Shown here piece by piece: positions 1 through 6,829 of a stretch of 11,332 nt of DNA. Every line of letters starts with the position of its first letter. The first letter of the stretch is position 1. Source of the DNA: Sanchytrium tribonematis (Eukaryota > Sanchytriomycota > Sanchytriomycetes > Sanchytriales > Sanchytriaceae); the NCBI GenBank assembly GCA_018985235.1, contig JADGIG010000264.1:1-11332 (forward strand), given 5' to 3'. The position numbers and the translations under genes are program-made. The notes under the pieces are model-generated. The model had not been told where the DNA came from, did not search any database, and saw nothing but the letters and a program-made list of their open reading frames with translations.

Positions 1-471
1 TTATCAACCAGTTTGACGGGATATCTCTATTATAAACACAAATTAGAGTATCTACGGACTATATCTGTGTATTCTACATTCACGGCATTGTGTATTGGAA
101 TCATTGGATTATTTTATGAGGATTTATTATATAGATTATTAATGGGATGTCAATTACTCATTTCTATAGCAATTGGGATTTATTTCATCATTCATAAAAC
201 CAATTCTCTAGTCAATGGGAGTATCGTGACTGACAATATGCAAGAATCTCATGTAGATGCAAATAAACAGCCATTAAGTGCAAAATCAATGAAAATTGAT
301 ACGAAATTGAATAATGTGATGAATGATATTGCTGATTTTATTAAAGTAGAACAGATTTTTGAGAAGTCACCTGTCAAATCTCCATTAAAATCACCTTCTA
401 GTGCGACTAATACGAATAAAGGAGAATTAAGAAGATCTATGAGGATTAAAAATCAATCGTTTACTCAATAA
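1..471 (+). CDS. C-terminal part of a two-segment membrane protein, unknown function
   Basis: The frame is already open at base 1, so this is the 3' end of a gene that starts outside the window; the first ATG inside (142) falls within the second hydrophobic stretch and is an unlikely start. Two hydrophobic segments (about 73-117 and 136-195) are separated by a short loop with Glu, Asp and Arg, which predicts two membrane helices. A hydrophilic tail of about 95 residues follows. It carries an SPVKSPLKSP run, two overlapping S-P-x-K sites of the kind proline-directed kinases such as CDKs use, and ends in a basic RRSMRIKNQ stretch. I do not recognise the family. The combination of paired helices, S-P-x-K sites and a basic tail would suit a nuclear-envelope or ER protein, but that is inference. 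It lies convergent to the minus-strand frame at 483-719 and just outside the gypsy remnant, so it is the best candidate for a host gene here. Confidence 0.6.
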   Translation, partial: LSTSLTGYLYYKHKLEYLRTISVYSTFTALCIGIIGLFYEDLLYRLLMGCQLLISIAIGIYFIIHKTNSLVNGSIVTDNMQESHVDANKQPLSAKSMKIDTKLNNVMNDIADFIKVEQIFEKSPVKSPLKSPSSATNTNKGELRRSMRIKNQSFTQ

Positions 472-487
472 ATTGATTTTATTTATT
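467..487. terminator. overlapping poly(A)-type signals of two convergent frames
   Basis: On the plus strand an AATAAA hexamer (467-472) overlaps the TAA stop of the gene ending at 471. On the minus strand an AATAAA (487-482) overlaps the TAA stop of the frame ending at 483. The arrangement suits tightly packed convergent genes, but in such A+T-rich DNA the hexamer also occurs often by chance. Confidence 0.3.
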
Positions 488-719
488 CCAAATATTGCTT
501 ATCCACTAGTGCTTTATTAATTTCAGTTCTGAGATGATTAATTTTGTGTTGAAGTACTTCTTGCACCCTCACTATTTCATTTACAAGTTGTAGAATAGCC
601 TTTAATTCATTTTGACTGGTTTGTTCGTTCACTTTTGATATTACAAATAATAATCGATAGATTAATTGGATACATTGTATTGGTTGGTCATTTATGTAGA
701 TTTTAGTGACAAGAATGAG
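483..719 (-). CDS. possible terminal exon encoding a coiled-coil C-terminus
   Basis: A 78-codon open frame with no ATG, bounded upstream by an in-frame TAG at 722-720 and ending in TAA at 485-483. The bases just before the open frame on the minus strand read TACCTTACCTTTAG, a pyrimidine-rich tract ending in AG, which is what a 3' splice site looks like. The frame could therefore be a last exon. Its second half is strongly heptad-like, with hydrophobic residues at regular spacing and many Glu, Gln, Asn and Lys (NELKAILQLVNEIVRVQEVL and onward), which predicts a coiled coil. I do not recognise the protein. Alternatives are a remnant frame downstream of gypsy pol, or chance. The missing start codon and unknown upstream exon keep confidence low. 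Confidence 0.3.
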   Translation of the reverse strand, partial: LILVTKIYINDQPIQCIQLIYRLLFVISKVNEQTSQNELKAILQLVNEIVRVQEVLQHKINHLRTEINKALVDKQYLE

Positions 720-753
720 CTAAAGGTAAGGTATTTATTAATATCGAGTCTCC

Positions 754-2914
754 TTAAATAGATGGTGCAAGTAATTGCGTGTCACCATCTCTCCAATAAA
801 CAATTCTATCATTCCAATCAATTGTGTCGACGTAATTAACGACATTATCGTCGTCGTTAATGTCATCCATGACATCCTGCCCCTCAGTGGAATCTTCATA
901 GTATGGCATAATTCTTCGAATATTCACAGATTCCACTTCTCCATTTTCTTTTTCAATTTTAAACACATTTCGACTTTTCAATTCAATAATTTTATAAGGT
1001 CCCAACCATGACTTAGAGAATTTGGTCTTTTTAACTGGATTTTTTAATAAAACCAAATTTCCAACATTGTAATTGTGATCAATTCTGTTTGCATTTTCTC
1101 GATTTAAATTGTACAATTTTAATTTCTCATTATCAACGTTTCTCTTAGTTATTGGCAAAGAGGGTAAAACCATATCCATTCCAAACACTGCATTTCCTGG
1201 CGTGGTGCCTATACTTGAATGGTAACTAGATCTCATAATCCAACTAATGGCTGGTAAATGTAGATGCCAATTAGTCAAACCCTTTGTCCTTAAATGTTCA
1301 TTTACAACTCCATGACTTCTTTCACAAATTGAGTTGCATTGGGGATTGTAGCTTGTGGTGTACATGTGGGTTATCCCAAAACTTTCTAACAATTCTTCAA
1401 ATTCATTTCCTAAAAAGTTGGTACCTTGATCTGTGAGGACAAACTGCGGGCGAGGGAATTTGCAAATCCAATTTTGATCAAACACTTTAGCAACAGTTTT
1501 CCCAGTAGTCTCTTTAAGCGCGATGAGTTCTACTAGTCTACTTTTAATGTCTATAATGCTCAAAATATACTTGTATTCATTTCCATCTGCATCTTCAATG
1601 TCTTCTTCTGTCAAATCTTTATCACTGATAATTGGACCAATGATATCACAAGCAACTACTTGGAAATTGCCGATATTTTTATCAATTTCCCCTAATTCTA
1701 GTTTCCCATATTTCTTTTTGTTCATCTTAAACACTTGACAAGTGTGGCACAATCTCACAAAACTCTTTACATCATCTTGTAATCTATTCCAATGCACATA
1801 ATTACTAATTGTATTGTACATCCTTTGATATCCGGGATGGCCGAATTCATTGTGGGTCCATTCAAGAATCTTGTTTTGCATTACTTTTGGAATAATCATT
1901 TTGTAGCTATCTTTCTTGCACAATACTTCGAAACCTTCAATATCCCTTAGTGTAATGGATTTTGTGCGTAGATACTCTGCATCTCTCAAAAGAAGTGGTG
2001 CAAGTTCTGGATCATTGTGTTGTGATTGTTTTATTTCTTTTGGGGACAATGGAAATAAATCAACAGAAAGCACAGTTGGTGTAATTTGTGCAAAATTCAA
2101 TCTTGATAAATAGTCTGCGACCATATTGCTAGCACCGGGAAAGTGGTAGACAATGGGTTGGAAATCACAAATTTCTAAATAATATCTTTGCAACTTGTGA
2201 CTTGCAGAATTCTCCAAGTACGACAAGTTAAGTGAGTCAGTAAATATAAATAATTCACATCCAAACAACAGTTTTCGCAAATGCTGCAACACTGAAATCA
2301 TGGCTAATGCTTCCTTGTGGACTACTGTGTATCTAATTTGTGTTGCTGTAAACTTTCTACTATAAAAATAAATTGGACATGGTCCATCTGGATATTTGTA
2401 TTGCACAATGACGGCGCCTATGCCATAGTCAGAGGCATCACAATAAATGTAAAACGGAGATTCAAAATCTGGGTAATACAACAGTGTTTTCTTAATCAAA
2501 ATATTCTTTACAACAGTTAAACGCTTCTCATGTTCTTCCTTCCAATCAAATTTGATTCCTTTTTTTGTTAATGCGGACAGTGGTGCTAGTAATGAAGCAC
2601 AATTTGGAATAAAACGTTGAAAAAAATTGATACTGCCCAATATACTTCTTAATTCTTTTACACAAGTTGGTGGTGGTAGCATCATCAGAACTGAAATCTT
2701 CTCTGGGTTGGCTTTAATGCCTTCTGCTGTCAAGATAAATCCAAGGTACTTCAATGAATTTGTTGCAAATTGGCTTTTCTTAAAATTGATTCGAACATTG
2801 TGAGCAAATAAAATATCCATCACTGTCTTCAAATGCTTTAAATGTTGTTCAGCAGATTCGGACAGAATCAAAATATCATCCAAGTAAATCAACACAAAGT
2901 CTAAATGTCCAATA
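754..2914 (-). pseudogene. pol: gypsy pol, 3' part: RT C-terminus, RNase H, integrase
   Basis: The minus-strand frame is open from 3039 to the stop at 754, but the first 42 codons (3039-2915) are MULE end sequence read by chance, so the pol part starts at 2914. It opens with the RT motif C, IYLDDILI (Tyr codon 2886-2884), then the RT thumb. RNase H follows with acidic residues in YCDAS (2439), HKEAL (2313), FTDSL (2238) and VADYLSR (2115). Integrase has an H-x4-H-x29-C-x2-C zinc site (His 1854 and 1839, Cys 1749 and 1740) and a catalytic D-D-35-E: Asp in VACDI (1647), Asp in LTDQG (1431), Glu in ICERS (1323). A WLGPYKI motif (about 1005) marks the GPY/F module. No chromodomain follows; the last 45 residues are very acidic. 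All visible catalytic residues of RNase H and integrase are present, but RT motif A is on the other fragment, so the polyprotein cannot be made. Confidence 0.9.
2906..2914 (+). repeat. left 9-bp target site duplication of the MULE
   Basis: TGTCCAATA lies immediately outside the left terminal inverted repeat and is repeated exactly at 6005-6013. Nine base pairs is the usual target duplication of Mutator-like elements. The sequence belongs to the gypsy RT coding region. Confidence 0.9.
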
Positions 2915-2949
2915 CAGATTGTATCCTTTGGGACAAAAGACAAAAATTT
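2915..2949 (+). repeat. left terminal inverted repeat of the MULE
   Basis: Aligned without gaps to the reverse complement of 5970-6004, 27 of 35 positions match. Positions 15-33 (2929-2947, core GGGACAAAAGACAAAAAT) are identical over 19 bases. The outer 14 bases match at only 7 positions. Some weak similarity may run further inward, but it needs gaps. Confidence 0.85.
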
Positions 2950-3047
2950 CCCCTTGCAGATTTCAACATTTGCATCATGATAAGAATGATAGAGATGATC
3001 TGTTTCCCACGTGCGTAATAAATTTATTTTTTGCAACATCTTTCACA

Positions 3048-5127
3048 ATGGAACCCAATTCAACTGATATTCTACCTCAAACAGATGAATTGAGTGTCTT
3101 TCTACCACCAAATCAACAAATGCTTCAACAGGCACAACATAAAGGATATACACGGCTTGAAATTGAAGATTTTATGAAGAATTTATTTGATACCAAATTG
3201 ACAGAGATGACATTCAAATCGCACGAAGTACCACGTAAAAAGGGTGGAACATATTTGTATTTAGTGGGCCATTGTAGGGGATTCACTATAATTCCAAGTC
3301 AGGAAAATAACAAATGCACCAAAAGATATTGCAAAATGGAAATGAGGGCAACACGCAGTCCAGATAACCATTTATTTTATTTTAATTTAAAGGATTTTCA
3401 GAATAATGATCTTTTCCATAATCATTCTTTTTCAAATTATTCTGTCATTTTCAAAAAGAAAACACTCCAAGCAGACTATCCACAAGTCCTCAAATTTATT
3501 GTTGATTCAAAATCTGCTTATTTAACTGTAAAACCCATTTCACGCATGATCAATTTGACATTCAATATTGTTTGTTCTAGGAATTTAATAAACAATATTA
3601 AAGCAGACTACTACAATTTGGAAGAGTTACTTGTTGCAAGTCATGAAGTAATTGATTATGAGATGGTTTACACAAATAATGGACCAAATGAGCAGAATAT
3701 TCAAAACCTGAAATTTCTATTTATTTACTTTAAAAAGGCATCAGATACTATCAATATTCCATCCCCGGTAGTATTTGATTCTAATTTCAACATTACTGGG
3801 ATATCCGGATTAAAACTTATTATTTTTAGTGCCAAAAATAACATGGGCAAGGCGGTTAATTTAGCAGTGGTTTACATCTATTCTGAGAATATGGACTACA
3901 TCAAAGATGTTCTAGACATGTTCATTCAATATTATCCCCATCCCATCGTGTCATTCATGACAGATAGGGACAGTGCATATCTTGCCACTTTAAAAACGCA
4001 TTTCCCCCATATCCCTCATATGTACTGCATTTGGCATATCATGCAGAATATTCGTATCCAGTGGACATCTATTAGCCAAATACATCGTGAAAGGATTGCC
4101 AATTACATCCAATCCATTGCAAATATCAGAATGCAAGAAGTACTTTCAATTCATTTAGAATGCCCAACAAACCATTGAATATTTAGCAAAGTATATCAAT
4201 AAACACAATCTACAATCCGTGCAGCAGTGCGTGATTAATCTAATCCAGAATAAGGAGAAATGGGCATTTTCATTCTACGCCAATCACATTGCCACATTGG
4301 GAATTAAAAGCAGCCAGATTGGCGAATCCATGAATGCACTAGTTAAAGCATTAACAGATAGAAGATGTGGACTAGTCAGATCAATTAAAGTCGCATTATT
4401 GATCTCAAATGAACAACTTACCCAATTTGACCAAAAACTTGCTGAATTACGGCATTTTTATGGGATTGAGGATATTCTATCCCCATATGCTAGCAGATTA
4501 TTTGATGAGCAATATGACATGGTTAGAAAGTGTCATATTGACATGTTTGATTTGTTCGATAATAATAATGTAGTGATTGGGCATAAATTTAATGTCACAT
4601 ACACCAATAGCCTGCGAAATCATATGACAGTCTATCGTAAGTATCACAGAGTCATGCAGGACTCAGAATGGTGTCATTTGGATGAATCACAAGGCAATCA
4701 AGACATCCAAGAAACATTTGTTGTAAAATATACAAATGGCTACTTAGAATGCCAATGCAAGCATCAACTAGTATTCCACATGCCTTGCAAACACATATTA
4801 GCTGTATACGGAGAGCATTTTGACTCCAAAACACGCCAATTAATCCCAAATATATGGTATTTCCAAAAATCCTCTTTAGAGACATCCTTGATCATTAGAA
4901 ACAATCCAGTGGTTCAAGAGGATGTGCTAATAGCAGAGGATGCCTCCAAAGCTGTTGATTTGGATGTAAAGAAGGTGTATGATCCTGTAGCAACACGAAA
5001 GACACTCATCAAGTACGGATACGAATTGAAAGGATTTTTGGATCGACACAATGTATGTCATTTGGATTTGGAGCGTACATTCAGTGATTTCATGGTGATA
5101 ATGCATAGACGACACGGCAATAAATGA
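3048..5127 (+). pseudogene. MULE transposase with FAR1-like zinc site and SWIM finger, frameshifted
   Basis: DDE transposase that would cut and join the element's ends in the nucleus. The first ATG (3048) has A at -3 and G at +4 and is the likely start. Near the N-terminus a C-x4-C ... H-x-H set (Cys90, Cys95, His124, His126) resembles the WRKY-GCM1/FAR1 DNA-binding zinc site. The MULE core follows: first Asp in VVFDSNF (residue 244), second Asp in FMTDRDS (306), then MYCIWHIMQN with the C-x2-H motif (327, 330). The frame then ends at a TGA at 4176-4178. The next frame continues at once with the catalytic Glu in QIGESMNAL (codon 4324-4326) and a SWIM zinc finger, C-x-C ... C-x-H (4750-4794), then a tail of about 100 residues. 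The plus-one frame is already sensible from 4159, so a single-base indel lies near 4150-4162. Repaired length would be about 690 residues, normal for the family. The break separates the two Asp from the Glu. Confidence 0.9.
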
Positions 5128-5891
5128 CTTTGAGTGGGCATTGACTGGGGGTGTTTTGAGGAGAAACTTGTAATTTTTGTTTTAAAATGCTTAAATATTT
5201 TTTATAGCTTTCAAATAAATAGATTAAGAGTTGATATTAATGCAAATAGCTTCAAATAAAAATGTTCTATAATGTAGAATGTATTACAAGTAATTGTGTT
5301 GGGAATGTTATGCAATGATTTCCATGTTGCACAATTGATGTTCAATTTTGTTGTTGAATACTCAAAACTCTCACAAATGTGTCGATCTGAGTAATATTTA
5401 TGTCAAAATATACCTACTTTTAACTTAATTTAGCTCAAATACATATTAATATTATCAATTGGCATTTCCTGTGATAAATTGCAACACCCTGCGCAAAGAT
5501 ACTTCATTGATATGGGGTTTTCATTATATTGATGTCAGAAACCTCAATAAAAGCTATTTAAAATTGTTAATCTGCCACATACAGTATGCTGAATGTTTAT
5601 GGTATTGATTGGTAGCTAAATGGCAAGCATTTTGTTGTATAATTTCGAATTATAAGTAATCATTTATTATACACATATATTGTACATATTCATGTATCCA
5701 GCAGCATGGTTCTATTAGAAAACCTCGAGTTGATTTCCCTTTATCGATACGCCATAGAGCACAGACGCTTGCAAATTTTAATCAGTAAAACAGTAGCGTA
5801 TCAAAAATGAACAAATAAAGATGAATGCTAGATTGTAGGAACAGACTTGCATATCTTTTCAGTTGTTGATTAGTAGACAGGAACAAAGCAG

Positions 5892-5912
5892 TGATCTTTG
5901 ACTTGATCTTTG
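5892..5912 (+). repeat. subterminal direct repeat TGATCTTTG, two copies
   Basis: TGATCTTTG occurs at 5892-5900 and again at 5904-5912, twelve bases apart start to start, just over one helical turn. Further TGATC words lie at 5931 and 5951, and one at 2996 near the left end. A transposase-binding role is possible but inferred only from position. Confidence 0.5.
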
Positions 5913-5931
5913 CATCGAGGGGTATCATCAT

Positions 5932-5955
5932 GATCAAAATTGCGTAATTTTGATC
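5932..5955. repeat. inverted repeat with 10-bp perfect arms inside the MULE right end
   Basis: GATCAAAATT (5932-5941), a GCGT spacer, then AATTTTGATC (5946-5955). It lies 14 bp inside the right terminal repeat as defined here and has no counterpart at the left end. Confidence 0.7.
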
Positions 5956-5969
5956 TTATCTGCTTATCT

Positions 5970-6004
5970 AGATTTTTGTCTTTTGTCCCATGTAATACGA
6001 CCCG
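5970..6004 (-). repeat. right terminal inverted repeat of the MULE
   Basis: Reverse complement of the left repeat at 27 of 35 positions, with the 19-base identical core at 5972-5990. Read on the minus strand it begins CGGGTCG, against CAGATTG on the left. Confidence 0.85.
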
Positions 6005-6013
6005 TGTCCAATA
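6005..6013 (+). repeat. right 9-bp target site duplication of the MULE
   Basis: TGTCCAATA, identical to 2906-2914 and directly adjacent to the right inverted repeat. The bases just beyond it continue the gypsy RT frame. Confidence 0.9.
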
Positions 6014-6507
6014 AGACTCTGCATTATTTCCTGGAATGCCTCCACTGAAGTGCACAATCCTTGGGGCATTCTTAAATATCTGTATGTCCCAAATGGTAAT
6101 GTAATGTTTACAAATTTGGCAAATGATTCATCAATTCTGACTTGATTGTACCCTCCTGTGAGATCAATTGCTGTGAAAATCAGACATCTTGTAATTCTGT
6201 ACAATAGTTCATTTATGGTAGGAATGTGAACTGATCTTCTAGCCAAAAATCGATTTAAATACTTGGCATTCATTAACAACCGTAGTTCTCCATTGGGTTT
6301 CACCGCAAAGAATCCTGGAACCGTGTGGGATGCTCCACTAACTTCTTTCAACATTCCTTCTTTTATCATCTTTTTGATCTTCTTCTTCGCTTTCTTCATA
6401 AGTTTAATAGGAATCCCATACGGTTTCACAATTCTCTTTGGGACTTCCCGAATCAATTCATTTGTAAAAATGAAACGCCTGGAGACCAATTCTCTAAATA
6501 ACAGCAA
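6005..6507 (-). pseudogene. pol: gypsy pol, 5' part: RT fingers and palm to motif B
   Basis: N-terminal half of the same reverse transcriptase whose C-terminal half is at 754-2914. From the upstream end it shows the lysine-rich RT lead-in, ending MIKEGMLKEVSG, then the finger region FFAVKPNGELRLLMNAKYLN. Motif A follows as FTAIDLTGGYNQVRID, with the first catalytic Asp (codon 6165-6163), and then the FGTYRYLRMPQGLCTS and FQEIMQ region of motif B. The pol sequence stops at the target duplication; downstream codons (to 5968) are MULE end sequence read by chance. The frame stays open upstream to about 6552, but no protease appears and similarity to gypsy fades around 6460-6510, where LINE sequence begins on the other strand. 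The exact upstream boundary is uncertain by some 40 bp. Confidence 0.85.
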
Positions 6508-6829
6508 TAAAAAGCGTTTTACCTTACAGAAAACAGAAGAATTAAAGTATCAAAGTATCAAACAAGCATTCACAAGTTCCCCTTTACCCAAATCAGTTTA
6601 TACCATTATTTATTTACATGGATTCCATGATAAATTAGAGGATTCATATGAATCAATGCCAATTAATCGAGTATGGCACTTGAGATTCAAAGAGTATTAT
6701 GGGAATAATCAGACGCCAAAGATTACAGGCAATGTTATCAAGAGTATCAATTCAATTAAAGATAGTAAAGATCCGAAAAAAATCATTTACGAATTGATGA
6801 TTGACTCTAAATTCCTCACAATTTTTAGA
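6470..6829 (+). pseudogene. LINE ORF1-like region, N-terminal part
   Basis: An open frame beginning with ATG at 6470 reads MKRLETNSL, then a basic segment and a mixed helical stretch that includes a RVWHLRFKEYY patch, to a TGA at 6830-6832. The codons before 6470 in this frame are antisense to gypsy RT and are not part of it. The ATG itself may lie in gypsy sequence, so the real LINE start may be upstream of the break or lost. At a run of five T (6822-6826) the frame shifts by one base into the next open frame, which continues smoothly as SQFLDDDSFH, so the two were probably one gene. No known domain is recognised. Confidence 0.55.

Larger units (their letters stand above)
5128..5969 (+). other. 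noncoding 3' region of the MULE
   Basis: About 840 bp between the transposase stop and the right inverted repeat. I see no credible gene on either strand; the one minus-strand frame near 5870-6055 crosses the element end into gypsy RT and is chimeric. An AATAAA at about 5214 could serve as transposase poly(A) signal. The stretch is strongly A+T-rich. I found no recognisable captured host exon. The last 110 bp hold a cluster of TGATC-containing repeats described separately. Confidence 0.6.
2915..6004 (+). mobile_element. Mutator-like (MULE) DNA transposon inserted in gypsy pol
   Basis: A 3090-bp element with terminal inverted repeats (2915-2949 and 5970-6004), a 9-bp target duplication and one transposase gene on the plus strand. 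It opens with about 100 bp of leader and closes with about 840 bp of A+T-rich noncoding sequence. Removing the element and one target copy takes out 3099 bp, which is divisible by three, and puts the two gypsy RT fragments in one frame at the expected distance between RT motifs B and C. This fixes both ends to the base. The element is structurally complete, but its transposase has one frameshift, so this copy is probably non-autonomous unless the shift is a sequence error. Confidence 0.92.
754..6507 (-). mobile_element. Ty3/gypsy-type LTR retrotransposon remnant, split by a MULE
   Basis: The minus strand carries pol in the order reverse transcriptase, RNase H, integrase with a GPY/F-type module, which is the Ty3/gypsy order. 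The remnant is in two pieces, 6507-6005 and 2914-754, separated by a 3090-bp DNA transposon flanked by a 9-bp target duplication. Protease and gag are absent: upstream of pol the sequence changes to LINE sequence at roughly 6460-6510. I could not find a polypurine tract, primer binding site or LTR in the 280 bases beyond the pol stop, so the 3' LTR is missing or not recognisable. Within the two pieces the frame is free of stops, so the copy was still fairly young when it was interrupted. Confidence 0.85.

Noticed and set aside
472-753. Search for the gypsy 3' LTR and polypurine tract
   Set aside because: No convincing purine tract and no TG...CA-bounded repeat found again elsewhere in the window.
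775-2520. Four plus-strand open frames of 65-78 codons (775-1011, 1523-1738, 1916-2113, 2317-2520)
   Set aside because: All lie antisense to conserved gypsy integrase, RNase H or RT codons and have no features of their own.
2915-3039. N-terminal 42 codons of the minus-strand pol frame
   Set aside because: They lie inside the MULE left end and are open by chance; gypsy sequence begins at 2914.
4150-4180. Programmed frameshift in the transposase
   Set aside because: No recognisable slippery heptamer or downstream structure seen; a simple indel explains it.
4652-5115. Two minus-strand frames (4652-4885 and 4927-5115)
   Set aside because: Antisense to the SWIM finger and tail of the transposase, whose motifs are clear on the plus strand.
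5870-6055. Minus-strand frame of 61 codons
   Set aside because: It crosses the MULE right end into gypsy RT in a frame other than pol, so it is a junction artefact.
6371-6400. Shared TCTTCTTCTTC with the window end at 11319-11332
   Set aside because: Simple repeat from Lys codons in gypsy; too low in complexity to be a target duplication, and it does not lie at the LINE junction.
6263-6469. Upstream part of the plus-strand frame containing a hydrophobic IIFLIFFFAFFISLIG string
   Set aside because: Antisense to the lysine-rich gypsy RT segment; Lys codons read backwards give Phe and Leu, which mimics a membrane helix.
6590-6650. YLHGF string in the LINE ORF1 start, like an alpha/beta-hydrolase oxyanion motif
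   Set aside because: No nucleophile elbow or His/Asp partners follow; the esterases known from some LINE ORF1 proteins are of a different fold.
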